Source: Limivicinus sp963617275 (GTDB lineage: Bacteria > Bacillota > Clostridia > Oscillospirales > Oscillospiraceae). From it: 64,000 bases of DNA. Positions 45,175 through 53,621 of this stretch are shown piece by piece. The position numbers were made by a program, and so were the translations under genes. The stretch's first letter is position 1. Each line of letters begins with the position of its first letter. The DNA is taken from the NCBI GenBank assembly GCA_963617275.1, contig CAVENX010000033.1, forward strand, positions 1 through 64,000. The letters are read 5' to 3'. A model generated the notes under the pieces. It did not search any database, was not told the origin of the DNA, and worked only from the letters and a program-made list of their open reading frames with translations.

Positions 45175-45447
45175 GAATAATAAAAGGGACGATAAAATCG
45201 TCCCTTTTATTAGAGACTGTCAAAAAAGCCTCGCAGAGTTTTTTGCCCGCAGGCAAAAAATAGATTTGATCGTTTTCTCCGGCGGCATGTACGTCGGAGA
45301 AAACTCTTCTCACGGAGCGAGTGTCGAATTGTTCGCCTGAGGCGAACAATCGAGGCACAGAGCGTAGTGCAACCCCTTTTGTCAAAGAAGCTTGCTTCTT
45401 TGACAAGCTGAATAATAAAAGGGACGATAAAATCGTCCCTTTTATTA
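45175..45447. repeat. Hairpin-rich element, family 2, copy 2, flanked by a duplicated terminator
   Basis: A 38-bp sequence with the palindrome AAAAGGGACG/CGTCCCTTTT occurs identically at 45175-45212 and 45410-45447. After the left copy comes GAGACTGTCAAAAAAG, then hairpins at about 45237-45262 (TTTTTTGCC/GGCAAAAAA), 45273-45306 (TTTTCTCCG/CGGAGAAAA), 45328-45350 (ATTGTTCGCC/GGCGAACAAT) and 45381-45404 (GTCAAAGAAGC/GCTTCTTTGAC). No coding frame is credible. The right hairpin lies 14 nt past the ferredoxin stop and is its natural terminator. Confidence 0.85.
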
Positions 45448-45461
45448 TCAGATGTAAAAAA

Positions 45462-45632
45462 TTACTCCTGAACGATAGCGTCGGCAGGGCACTGAGCAGC
45501 ACAAGCACCGCACTCAAGGCACTTATCACGATCGATCTCGTAGTGCAGGTCGCCCATATCAATAGCTTCGGCAGGGCACTGAGAAGCGCAGGAGCCGCAG
45601 GACAGGCACTCATCGGTAATAACAAAAGCCAT
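45462..45632 (-). CDS. Ferredoxin, 2[4Fe-4S]
   Basis: 56 residues; ACGGAGG before the ATG at 45632. Two CxxCxxCxxxCP clusters, CLSCGSCASQCP and CLECGACAAQCP, each bind a [4Fe-4S] centre. It is a typical clostridial ferredoxin, a low-potential electron carrier for hydrogenases and oxidoreductases. It is monocistronic with a strong terminator. Confidence 0.96.
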   Translation of the reverse strand: MAFVITDECLSCGSCASQCPAEAIDMGDLHYEIDRDKCLECGACAAQCPADAIVQE

Positions 45633-45849
45633 AATTATACCTCCGTATGTATTTTATCAGTTCGCCACTGATCGAAGACATTGTAACACAGATAACAGAA
45701 AAATCAATCTCAAATTTTGCTTATGATATAAATTTTCAAAAAAATGTCTACAATCTTTGAAAGCCCGTCCGCGTTTCGTGCATTTCCTGCACGGCGGCGG
45801 GGTGATAATTACTATCATGATCATGCAAATGTCGGACGAGGTGTTGATA

Positions 45850-48117
45850 TTGAAAAGCAACGGACAATTCACTCAGCGTGCTGAACACGCAATAGAAAAG
45901 GCAGGCATCGCGGCGGGAGAGCTTGGGCACAGCTACGTCGGAACGGAACACCTGCTTGTCGGGATCATAAGAGAGCAGGGCGGCCTCGGTGCAGGCATCC
46001 TTGAGCGGCGCGGGATAAGCGAAAGGGTGCTGATAAGTAAGATAACCGCGCTCAACGGAAGCGGCGTGCCGACGGGAAATGTGAACCGGCTTTCCGAACA
46101 CGCCCGCATTGCAGTCGGGAAGGCGTCGGCGGAAGCCGAAAAACTCAACCGCAGCTTTGTCGGCACGGAACATCTGCTGCTCGGTATTCTGCGTCAGAGC
46201 GACTGCACGGGCGTAAAGATCCTGCGTGAGCTGGGCGAGGACATAAACGACGTTTATACCGATCTTATGGATTCCTTCGCGTTCTATGACAACCGCGGAA
46301 AAACACAGCCCGGTATACTGCGCAGTACCGTGCGCCATGCCGAAACAAGAGTTCTCGATCAATACAGCCGCGATCTTACCGCCCTTGCCGGCAGCGGCGG
46401 CATAGACCCCGTCGTCGGACGCGGGGACGAGCTTCTGCGCACAGTGCAGATACTTTCGCGGCGCACGAAGAACAACCCCGTTCTCGTCGGTGAGCCCGGT
46501 GTCGGCAAGACCGCAGTGGCGGAGGGGCTTGCGATAAGCATAGTACAGGGTACCGCGCCCGCGGAGCTGAGGCAGAAAAGACTCGTGTCGCTCGACATTC
46601 CGGCAATGCTTGCCGGAACGAAATACCGCGGCGATTTTGAAGAGCGCGTTAAAGCGGTTCTGAAGGACGTAAAACGCGCCGGAGACGTGATACTGTTCAT
46701 CGACGAGCTGCACACGATAATCGGCGCAGGCAGCGCCGAGGGCGCGATAGACGCAGCAAACATTCTCAAGCCGGCTCTCGGCAGGGGTGAGGTGCAGATA
46801 ATCGGTGCAACGACACCGGCGGAATACAGAAAGCACATCGAAAAGGATACTGCCCTTGAAAGGCGCTTCCAGCCCGTTCACGTGAACGAGCCGGACAAAC
46901 CGCACACCCTTGAGATGCTCAGGAGCATAAAGGACGGCCTTGAAAAGCACCACTGCGTTTCGATAGACCCTCAGGCGCTCAGCGCCGCATATGAGCTTTC
47001 CGTGCGCTATATAAACGACAGGTTTCTCCCCGACAAGGCGATAGACCTTCTGGACGAAGCGTCGGCGTGCGTACACGTATCCGGCAGAGGCGACAGGCTT
47101 GTCCACGCTTCCGACGTGGCCGAGGCGGTATCCCGCTGGACGGACATCCCCGTGTCCGGCATCGACAACGACGAAAGCACACGTCTCATAAATCTCGAAA
47201 ATGAGTTGAAGCGGCGCATCATTGGGCAGGACGAGGCGGTCGCGGCGGTAAGCCGGGCGATACGCCGCAGCCGCGTAGGGCTGAAGGCCCCGAACAGACC
47301 CGTGGGAAGCTTCCTCTTTCTCGGCCCGACGGGCGTAGGGAAGACAGAGCTGTGCCGCGCCCTTGCTGCCTCCGTATACGGCGACGAAAAGGCGCTCATC
47401 CGATTTGATATGTCGGAATACATGGAAAAGCACAGCGTCAGCCGCCTTATCGGCTCTCCTCCCGGCTATGTGGGCTTTGAGGAGGGCGGCCAGCTCACAG
47501 AGCGCGTGCGGAGCAAGCCGTGGTCGGTCGTACTGTTTGACGAGATAGAAAAAGCCCACCGCGATATATGGGGCATACTTCTGCAGATAATGGACGACGG
47601 TCATCTGACCGACTCGACCGGGCGGCGCGTTGATTTTTCAAACACCGTGATAGTCATGACGTCGAACATCGGCGCAAAGGCCATTACCGACGGCCGTACG
47701 CCCATAGGCTTTTCAGAGGGCGCGGAGGACGGCGACGAAAATATGCGCAGAAAGATACGTGAGGAGCTTCGCACTACATTTACCCCGGAGTTTCTCAACC
47801 GTATCGACGAAACGATCATTTTCAGCAAGCTCGGCCACGCGGAGATGCTCTCAATAACCGAAACGATGCTTGCGGAGATCAGTCAGCGCTTTGCCGCCCT
47901 CGGGCTTACTCTCTCCGTTCCGGCGGAAACCGTCAAATGGCTCGCGGAAAAAGGCTATGACGACAAATTCGGCGCAAGGCCGCTCAGGCGCACACTCCGC
48001 CACAGCATTGAGGACGCCGCGGCGGATATGCTGCTCTCGGGCAGAGCCGTTCGTGGGGACACCGTGGAAGCGTCGCTCAGTGACGGCGCTCTGACATTGA
48101 ATATCACGGCCGGATAA
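45850..48117 (+). CDS. clpC: ClpC-like AAA+ unfoldase lacking the M domain
   Basis: 755 residues from a TTG at 45850, 7 nt after GAGGTG; this start gives the N terminus MKSNGQFTQRAEHAIEKAG that aligns with ClpC, while ATG 45829 has no ribosome site. Residues ~6-145 are two Clp N repeats (GTEHLLVGIIR, GTEHLLLGILR). The first AAA+ domain has Walker A GEPGVGKT (214-221); the second has GPTGVGKTELCRAL and RPLRRTLRH near the end. A PIGFS segment provides the IGF-type ClpP-docking loop. After DKAIDLLDEAS the coiled-coil M domain and UVR motif are absent. It would unfold proteins for ClpP. Confidence 0.9.
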   Translation: MKSNGQFTQRAEHAIEKAGIAAGELGHSYVGTEHLLVGIIREQGGLGAGILERRGISERVLISKITALNGSGVPTGNVNRLSEHARIAVGKASAEAEKLNRSFVGTEHLLLGILRQSDCTGVKILRELGEDINDVYTDLMDSFAFYDNRGKTQPGILRSTVRHAETRVLDQYSRDLTALAGSGGIDPVVGRGDELLRTVQILSRRTKNNPVLVGEPGVGKTAVAEGLAISIVQGTAPAELRQKRLVSLDIPAMLAGTKYRGDFEERVKAVLKDVKRAGDVILFIDELHTIIGAGSAEGAIDAANILKPALGRGEVQIIGATTPAEYRKHIEKDTALERRFQPVHVNEPDKPHTLEMLRSIKDGLEKHHCVSIDPQALSAAYELSVRYINDRFLPDKAIDLLDEASACVHVSGRGDRLVHASDVAEAVSRWTDIPVSGIDNDESTRLINLENELKRRIIGQDEAVAAVSRAIRRSRVGLKAPNRPVGSFLFLGPTGVGKTELCRALAASVYGDEKALIRFDMSEYMEKHSVSRLIGSPPGYVGFEEGGQLTERVRSKPWSVVLFDEIEKAHRDIWGILLQIMDDGHLTDSTGRRVDFSNTVIVMTSNIGAKAITDGRTPIGFSEGAEDGDENMRRKIREELRTTFTPEFLNRIDETIIFSKLGHAEMLSITETMLAEISQRFAALGLTLSVPAETVKWLAEKGYDDKFGARPLRRTLRHSIEDAAADMLLSGRAVRGDTVEASLSDGALTLNITAG

Positions 48118-48970
48118 TATCAAATTTATTCTCGATAATGTCAAAAATCATTTTATCCGTCCGCGAATATGAACGTATAGATATGACTGATACGGGATAA
48201 GATGCGATGATATCAAAAAGCCGCGCATAATCCCGTTCGCCGTCAAATTCCGAATTTGGGGCGGATATTGAGCGGACAAGTGCGGCGGGGAGAACCTGAA
48301 ACGCTCCGTTTTCCGTGTATATAAGCGCATGGTCGGCAAGCGTAACGGCAAGCTTATGCCCTGGCACTGCTTTTGCCGCAAAGTCAAGCGTCTCCGCCAG
48401 CGCATCGTCCGCCATCCGCCTGCACGGACTGTTTCTGAGATACAAACAGCCGCTCAGCAGTATGTTCACGCTGTCAAGATATTCGCCCTGCGCTTCATAA
48501 TCATTCGCCGCGGCAAGGCTCAGCGCACACGGCGGTGCGGTGATGCTTCCGGCAAGGCAGGCGTTTTCATGCAGCAAGGCCGCAGCTTTTTTAAGAAATT
48601 CGGTATAATTGCTTCTGTCAAACGGGAAAAGATTTAAAAATTCAAAATTTGCCCCGGCAAAATTGTCCGCCGCAAGACGCTCAGGCAGCTTTTCAAAAAA
48701 ACGGCTTTTGACGTCCTCATCCGTAAAAAGCCTGTGGGCGTATTTAGCCTCCCCGCACGACACGGTGAGCAGCATGGGGATATCCCGCTCCGCCGCGAAC
48801 GCCGCTATACGTTCATTCTCTCCGCACAAAAGCTCCCCGTTTTCCGCAACGGACGCGGAAAGGACATTTATCCGGCTGACCAGCGGCGCAAGACGCTCAA
48901 GCTCCGACACGGGATAGTCCGACGAAACGTCAAGCGTCGTTTCGACAGTACGTTTTAAAATACCGTTCAA
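48104..48970 (-). CDS. GH18-like protein with altered catalytic motif
   Basis: 288 residues from a TTG at 48970 with GGGAGGGGA. It has the look of a glycoside hydrolase 18 / YdhD-type barrel: SRINVLSASVAENGEL, then DNFAGANFEFLNLFPFDR followed by YTEFLKKAAALLH. In active members this place reads DGxDxDxE; here the last position is leucine and the preceding Asp is Glu, so hydrolysis is unlikely. No signal peptide is seen. Its 3' end overlaps the convergent clpC gene by 14 bp. A binding or structural role is possible. Confidence 0.6.
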   Translation of the reverse strand: MNGILKRTVETTLDVSSDYPVSELERLAPLVSRINVLSASVAENGELLCGENERIAAFAAERDIPMLLTVSCGEAKYAHRLFTDEDVKSRFFEKLPERLAADNFAGANFEFLNLFPFDRSNYTEFLKKAAALLHENACLAGSITAPPCALSLAAANDYEAQGEYLDSVNILLSGCLYLRNSPCRRMADDALAETLDFAAKAVPGHKLAVTLADHALIYTENGAFQVLPAALVRSISAPNSEFDGERDYARLFDIIASYPVSVISIRSYSRTDKMIFDIIENKFDIIRP

Positions 48971-49034
48971 ATCAATTCCCCTCCCATAAAATTCAAAAAC
49001 AGACGAGCAAACATCATGCTCGCCTGTCTTTTGT

Positions 49035-49784
49035 TCATGCGGTACGCAATATGCTGTGCCGTTCCGGGACGCTTTCGTCGAGACTGCGGAACGTATATCC
49101 GTTTTCCCTGCCCCATTTCAGAATTTTTCTCGTTACGGCAATACTCGTGCAGTGGGTATCATGCATAAGGACAACGGGCGAATCCACGGCCTGACAGCAT
49201 CTTTTCACTCTGAACAGCGCCCCCTCTGCGCCGTCCGTTGTTTCGTCGCAGGTCACGTCCCAATCGAAATATGTAAGTCCCTTGTCATCAAGACTTTGCT
49301 TTACGGCTTCAAAACCGCCGTTTATATGTGCCTGAGTATAGCTGTATGCCGTCAGGCTCCCTCCTACAAACCGGAAAAGGCACGGAGACTGCCCGGTGAT
49401 CTCCGTGATCGTTTCGGCGGTACGGTCTATATTTTCCTCGAAGGCTTCCGCCGATATATAGTTTTTTTCCAGCCTGTGTATATAGCAGTGAATACCGACG
49501 GCGTGCCCGCGTTCCGCCGCGTCCTTCACCGGCTCCGGCATTCTCGCGGCGCTGCCGCCGATGACAAAAAAGGTGGCTTTCGCGTCGTACTCATCCAGAA
49601 GATTGAGCAGTTCCACCGTATATACGGAGGGGCCGTCGTCATAAGTGAGGTATATCACTCTTTCTTCGGTATACTCCGGCTGTGTATCCGTCTCGTCTGC
49701 GGCATCTTCCGCACCGGCGTAAACCGGAAGCAGGAAGCTTATCAGCGTTAAAAATAAAATCAGCAAAAGCTCGGGTTTTTTCAT
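49035..49784 (-). CDS. Secreted polysaccharide deacetylase
   Basis: 249 residues. An N-terminal signal peptide (about 22 residues, LLLILFLTLISFLLP) is followed by the NodB domain. Motif 1 is YLTYDDGPS with both aspartates, motif 2 GIHCYIHRL with both histidines, and the later LMHDTHCTS gives the conserved histidine. The usual RxPxG reads RFVGGS, a partial loss. It probably removes acetyl groups from peptidoglycan or another wall polymer. GGAG lies 7 nt before the ATG. Confidence 0.88.
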   Translation of the reverse strand: MKKPELLLILFLTLISFLLPVYAGAEDAADETDTQPEYTEERVIYLTYDDGPSVYTVELLNLLDEYDAKATFFVIGGSAARMPEPVKDAAERGHAVGIHCYIHRLEKNYISAEAFEENIDRTAETITEITGQSPCLFRFVGGSLTAYSYTQAHINGGFEAVKQSLDDKGLTYFDWDVTCDETTDGAEGALFRVKRCCQAVDSPVVLMHDTHCTSIAVTRKILKWGRENGYTFRSLDESVPERHSILRTA

Positions 49785-49863
49785 GCGAACGCTCCAAAAA
49801 ATTTACATAAAATTATATATGAGATTATATAGCAGTATTTTGGATTGTCAATTGCAAAACGTC

Positions 49864-49892
49864 TTTCAAATAAACGTCAGGCGTGGTATAAT
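49864..49892 (+). promoter_or_regulatory. Probable pepF promoter
   Basis: TTTCAA (49864-49869), 17 nt, TATAAT (49887-49892); the -35 box is weak. The transcript would have a leader of about 120 nt before the ATG at 50020, with no recognised structure. Confidence 0.5.
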
Positions 49893-50019
49893 ATATGTAT
49901 ATGTGACAGATACACAGACGCCCGGCCCGCGTTTGAGCGCCGAGGTCTTTAAGAAGGACTTTTTTCCGGCTCTGCGCGGGAACACGGACTGTGCTGAATT
50001 ATTATATGCGAGGTACTTT

Positions 50020-51816
50020 ATGGCTGATATCACAATACCGAAAAGAGAAGACGCCGCAGAGGAATATACATGGGATCTGCGCGATCTATTTGAAAGCGAC
50101 GAGGCGTGGAAAAGTGAGTATGAGTCCCTTAAAAATACGCCGGATGAGCTTGAAGCTTACCGCGGCAGACTCAGCGAGAGCGCGGAAACGCTGCTTGGTT
50201 ATCTGAAATTCAACGACGCGCTTTCCGTCCGTCTTGAGCGGCTTTACGGCTATGCAAACTGCAAGAGCGATCAGGACACGTCCAACGCGTTTTATCAGGA
50301 TATGCGCGGCAAGGCGATGAATATATGCGTAGCCGCCGCAAGCGCCGCCGCAAGCGCCACACCCGAGCTTATTGCGATCGACGACGACAGGCTGGACGGT
50401 TTCTTTTCCGGGCAGCCGGAGCTTGAAACATATCGCCGGGTTCTTTACTCCGTCCGGCGCAGAAAAGCGCACATTCTATCCGCCGCCGAGGAGACGCTCC
50501 TGTCCGCCATGGGCGAGATGGCAGACGCTCCCGACAATATCTGCGGCGTTTTCAGAAACGCCGATCTCAGTTTTCCCGATGCTTTCGACGCCGGCGGCAA
50601 GGCGCATCAGCTTACAAACGGCAGCTTTGTGCCGCTGCTTGAAAGCGCCGACAGGGTTCTCCGCCGCAGCGCGTTTGAAACATACTACAAGCAGCTTGGA
50701 CAGTTCAAAAATACCGTCGCCGCAACGCTGGACGCGCAGTTCAAGCAGCTCCGCTTTTTCGCGGACGCGAGAAAATACGGCAGTACGCTCGAGGCGTCGC
50801 TCGACGCGACGGAGGTGCCGGTCGAGGTATACACGAACCTCATCGACGCCGTTCACGCCAACATGGACAAGATGTATGCCTATGTCGCGCTCCGCAAAAA
50901 GCTTCTGGGCGTAGATGAACTGCACATGTACGATGTGTACACACCGATAGTTGCCGATGTGCAGCAGAAGATAGGCTATGAAGAAGCAAAGCAGACCGTG
51001 CTCGATGCGCTTTCCGTCATGGGCGAGGACTATACGGCGCTTTTGAAGCAGGGCTTTGACAACCGCTGGATAGATGTCTATGAAAATCAGGGCAAGCGCG
51101 GCGGGGCGTATTCCTCCGGCTCCTCGCGCCCGCATCCGTATGTGCTGCTGAACCACAAGGACACGCTTGACTGCATGTTTACGATCGCCCATGAAATGGG
51201 GCACGCGCTCCACAGCTGGCACAGCTGCAAATATCAGCCGGTGTGCACCTCGGACTATGTTATCTTTGTTGCGGAGGTTGCCTCCACCGTCAACGAAGTG
51301 CTGCTGATGCGCTATCTTCTTGGCAAGACCGAAGACAGAACCCGCAGGGCTTACCTTATAAACCATTTTCTCGATCAGTTCAAGGGAACCGTTTACCGTC
51401 AGACGATGTTCGCGGAATTTGAGCTTGAAATGGGTCGGATGTGCGAACGTGGCGAGACGCTCACCGCCGATGCGCTGTGCGAAAAATATCTTGCGCTCAA
51501 CAAACTCTATTTCGGGCCGGATATGATTTCCGACAAGGAAATTGCGCTTGAGTGGGCAAGGATCCCGCACTTCTTCTATAACTATTATGTGTTCCAGTAT
51601 GCAACCGGCTTCTCCGCCGCCGTGGCGATTGCCAACAGGATACTGAGCGAGGGCAAACCGGCGGTAGACAGCTATAAGAAGTTTCTCTCCGGCGGCAGCA
51701 GCACCGACCCCATCTCCCTGCTCAGGATCGCCGGCGTCGATATGAGCAGTGCGGAACCGATAAACTCCGCTCTTCGTCTCTTCGGTGAGCTTGTAGAAGA
51801 AATGGAAAAGCAGTAA
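50020..51816 (+). CDS. pepF: Oligoendopeptidase F
   Basis: 598 residues from the ATG at 50020 with GAGGT; the frame further upstream runs through the promoter. The M3 zinc site TIAHEMGHALHSWHS (HExxH) is near residue 390, with the downstream glutamate in FVAEVASTVNEVLL. PepF cuts peptides of about 7-17 residues in the cytoplasm. It is monocistronic and ends in a strong terminator. Confidence 0.96.
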   Translation: MADITIPKREDAAEEYTWDLRDLFESDEAWKSEYESLKNTPDELEAYRGRLSESAETLLGYLKFNDALSVRLERLYGYANCKSDQDTSNAFYQDMRGKAMNICVAAASAAASATPELIAIDDDRLDGFFSGQPELETYRRVLYSVRRRKAHILSAAEETLLSAMGEMADAPDNICGVFRNADLSFPDAFDAGGKAHQLTNGSFVPLLESADRVLRRSAFETYYKQLGQFKNTVAATLDAQFKQLRFFADARKYGSTLEASLDATEVPVEVYTNLIDAVHANMDKMYAYVALRKKLLGVDELHMYDVYTPIVADVQQKIGYEEAKQTVLDALSVMGEDYTALLKQGFDNRWIDVYENQGKRGGAYSSGSSRPHPYVLLNHKDTLDCMFTIAHEMGHALHSWHSCKYQPVCTSDYVIFVAEVASTVNEVLLMRYLLGKTEDRTRRAYLINHFLDQFKGTVYRQTMFAEFELEMGRMCERGETLTADALCEKYLALNKLYFGPDMISDKEIALEWARIPHFFYNYYVFQYATGFSAAVAIANRILSEGKPAVDSYKKFLSGGSSTDPISLLRIAGVDMSSAEPINSALRLFGELVEEMEKQ

Positions 51817-51837
51817 AAAATCCGCCCTGCGGCAAAA

Positions 51838-51875
51838 TCAGCTTATCAAAGAACCAAGGTTCTTTGATAAGCTGA
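51838..51875. terminator. Intrinsic terminator after pepF
   Basis: Perfect 18-bp stem TCAGCTTATCAAAGAACC / GGTTCTTTGATAAGCTGA with a 2-nt centre, followed by a short T run on the plus strand. It also lies downstream of the convergent trpZ. Confidence 0.85.
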
Positions 51876-51896
51876 TTCCCGTTTTATTGATACAAT

Positions 51897-52682
51897 TCAG
51901 ATCATCAACATTCTGTCGTTATCGAGGTTTTTCCCGACACGGCTGTGAAAACGGTCGAGGAAATCCTGAACTGTCATGCCTGCTCTCTCATCCCCGCTCA
52001 CGTCCATGATAATATTGCCCCTGTCCATCATGAGCGTCCTCCTGCCAAGCTCCAGAGCCGACTGCATATTGTGGGTTATCATCATGCAGGTTATTCTGTT
52101 CTCGGCGACTATGCTTTTCGTTACCGCAAGCACCTTCTCGGCGGCTCCCGGATCAAGCGCGGCGGTATGCTCATCCAGCAGGAGAAGCTGCGGCGGAACT
52201 ATTGTCGCCATCATGAGCGTCAGCGCCTGCCGCTGTCCGCCTGAGAGCAGCCCGACAGGCTGTGTCAGTCTGTCCTCAAGTCCCATGCCGAGCACGGCAA
52301 GCTTATCGCGGAAAAACTGCCTGTCGGCCTTCGTAATACGCGAAAACCAGCCGCCGCGCTTTGCCGCCATGCTCAGGTTCTCCTCAATGGTCATGCCCGG
52401 CGACGTGCCGAGCATGGGATCCTGAAAGAGGCGGCCTATCACATGTGCGCGCTTATACTCCGGCATAAAGGTTATGTCCTTGCCGTCGAGAATTATACTG
52501 CCGCTGTCGGTCAGAAATCTCCCGCTTATCGCGTTGAAGAGCGTTGACTTGCCCGCGCCGTTCGCGCCGATAATGGTGACAAAATCGCCGTCGGAAAGCG
52601 TAAGCGAAAAATCGGAAAGCGCCTTTTTCTCGTTTACCGTGCCGGGGTTGAAGGTTTTGGATATTTTATTCAGTTCAAGCAT
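51897..52682 (-). CDS. trpZ: Tryptophan ABC importer, ATP-binding protein
   Basis: 261 residues. Walker A GANGAGKSTLFNAISG, signature LLSGGQRQALTLMMA, Walker B LLLLDEHTAALDP (histidine replaces the usual proline). It belongs to the YufO-like group that pairs with BPD_transp_2 permeases and ABC_sub_bind proteins. It overlaps the permease gene by 8 bp. The substrate is inferred from the T-box upstream of the operon. Confidence 0.9.
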   Translation of the reverse strand: MLELNKISKTFNPGTVNEKKALSDFSLTLSDGDFVTIIGANGAGKSTLFNAISGRFLTDSGSIILDGKDITFMPEYKRAHVIGRLFQDPMLGTSPGMTIEENLSMAAKRGGWFSRITKADRQFFRDKLAVLGMGLEDRLTQPVGLLSGGQRQALTLMMATIVPPQLLLLDEHTAALDPGAAEKVLAVTKSIVAENRITCMMITHNMQSALELGRRTLMMDRGNIIMDVSGDERAGMTVQDFLDRFHSRVGKNLDNDRMLMI

Positions 52683-53607
52683 TCCGCGCCTCCTTTCCGT
52701 GGGTAAGGCGGCGCTTCATCTCCGGCATTCTCTGCCTGAGATACGGCAGGGAAATCGCAAGGATAACTATCACTGCCGAGACGAGCTTGAGCATATACGA
52801 TGGCATTTCAAGCCGCAGTGCAAGTGCGTAAACAAGGCGGAAGATCACCGCACCGAGCACGGCGCCGACCGCACGCTTCGTGATGCCGCCTCTGCCCATG
52901 ACCGTGCCGCCGATCAGCAGCGAGGCAAGCGCGATCGTGACCATACCCGTACCGATATTTATATCAAGCGCCTTCTGCGATTGGGCAAGCAGGCATCCGG
53001 AAAGGGCGGTGAATGCGTTGGCTATGCACAGTCCGACCGTTGTCGTAAACACAGGATTTATCGAGGAGGACCGCACCATGTCCGGATTGTTGCCGGTAGC
53101 GCGTATGGCAAGGCCGAGCCGCGTTTTCAGGAAAAACGACAGGAACAGTATGACAAGTGCGGCGGCGATAAGCCCGACAATGAGTTTATATTGCTTTTCA
53201 AGCATACCTCCGGCAAGGGCGGCCTTCATCATCGTAAAAACCGTCTCCGTCTTATTCATGTTGAGAAGCGACGCGCCGCCCATTACGGCAATATTTATGG
53301 AATACAGCCCCGTATTGACGATTATACCGGCAAGCAGGCTGTTTATCCCGGCACGGGTCTGCAAAAAGGATGTGACATAGCCCGAACAGACGCCCGCCGC
53401 CATCGCCGCGGGTATGGACAGCAGCGGGTGTCCGGAGATTGCGACCGTCGCGCCGACAGCTGCGCCGAGAGTGAAGCAGCCGTCGGTCGAAAGATCACAA
53501 ACATTGAGCATATTATAGCTAAAAAACAGCGCCAGAACCGTAAGTGAGCAGAAAAGGCCAAGCTCAAGCGCGGTCTGCCCAAGGGCAAGCGCGGAAGAAA
53601 CGTCCAT
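52675..53607 (-). CDS. trpY: Tryptophan ABC importer, permease
   Basis: 310 residues, eight to ten hydrophobic spans, with LSTDGCFTLGAAVGATVAISG and AIRATGNNPDMVRSSSIN, typical of permeases that serve ABC_sub_bind proteins. GAGGTC precedes the ATG. It is 14 nt downstream of the binding-protein gene. Confidence 0.9.
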   Translation of the reverse strand: MDVSSALALGQTALELGLFCSLTVLALFFSYNMLNVCDLSTDGCFTLGAAVGATVAISGHPLLSIPAAMAAGVCSGYVTSFLQTRAGINSLLAGIIVNTGLYSINIAVMGGASLLNMNKTETVFTMMKAALAGGMLEKQYKLIVGLIAAALVILFLSFFLKTRLGLAIRATGNNPDMVRSSSINPVFTTTVGLCIANAFTALSGCLLAQSQKALDINIGTGMVTIALASLLIGGTVMGRGGITKRAVGAVLGAVIFRLVYALALRLEMPSYMLKLVSAVIVILAISLPYLRQRMPEMKRRLTHGKEARNA

Positions 53608-53621
53608 TTATACCGACCTCT

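Noticed and set aside
43271..45340. Very long plus-strand frame antisense to fhs and trmN6
   Set aside because: The minus strand carries two complete conserved enzymes here; the frame is a by-product of G+C-rich third positions and has no ribosome site or family motif.
45748..47604. Long minus-strand frame antisense to clpC
   Set aside because: clpC has intact Walker motifs and N repeats; the opposite frame is rich in Arg, Tyr and Val with no recognisable domain.
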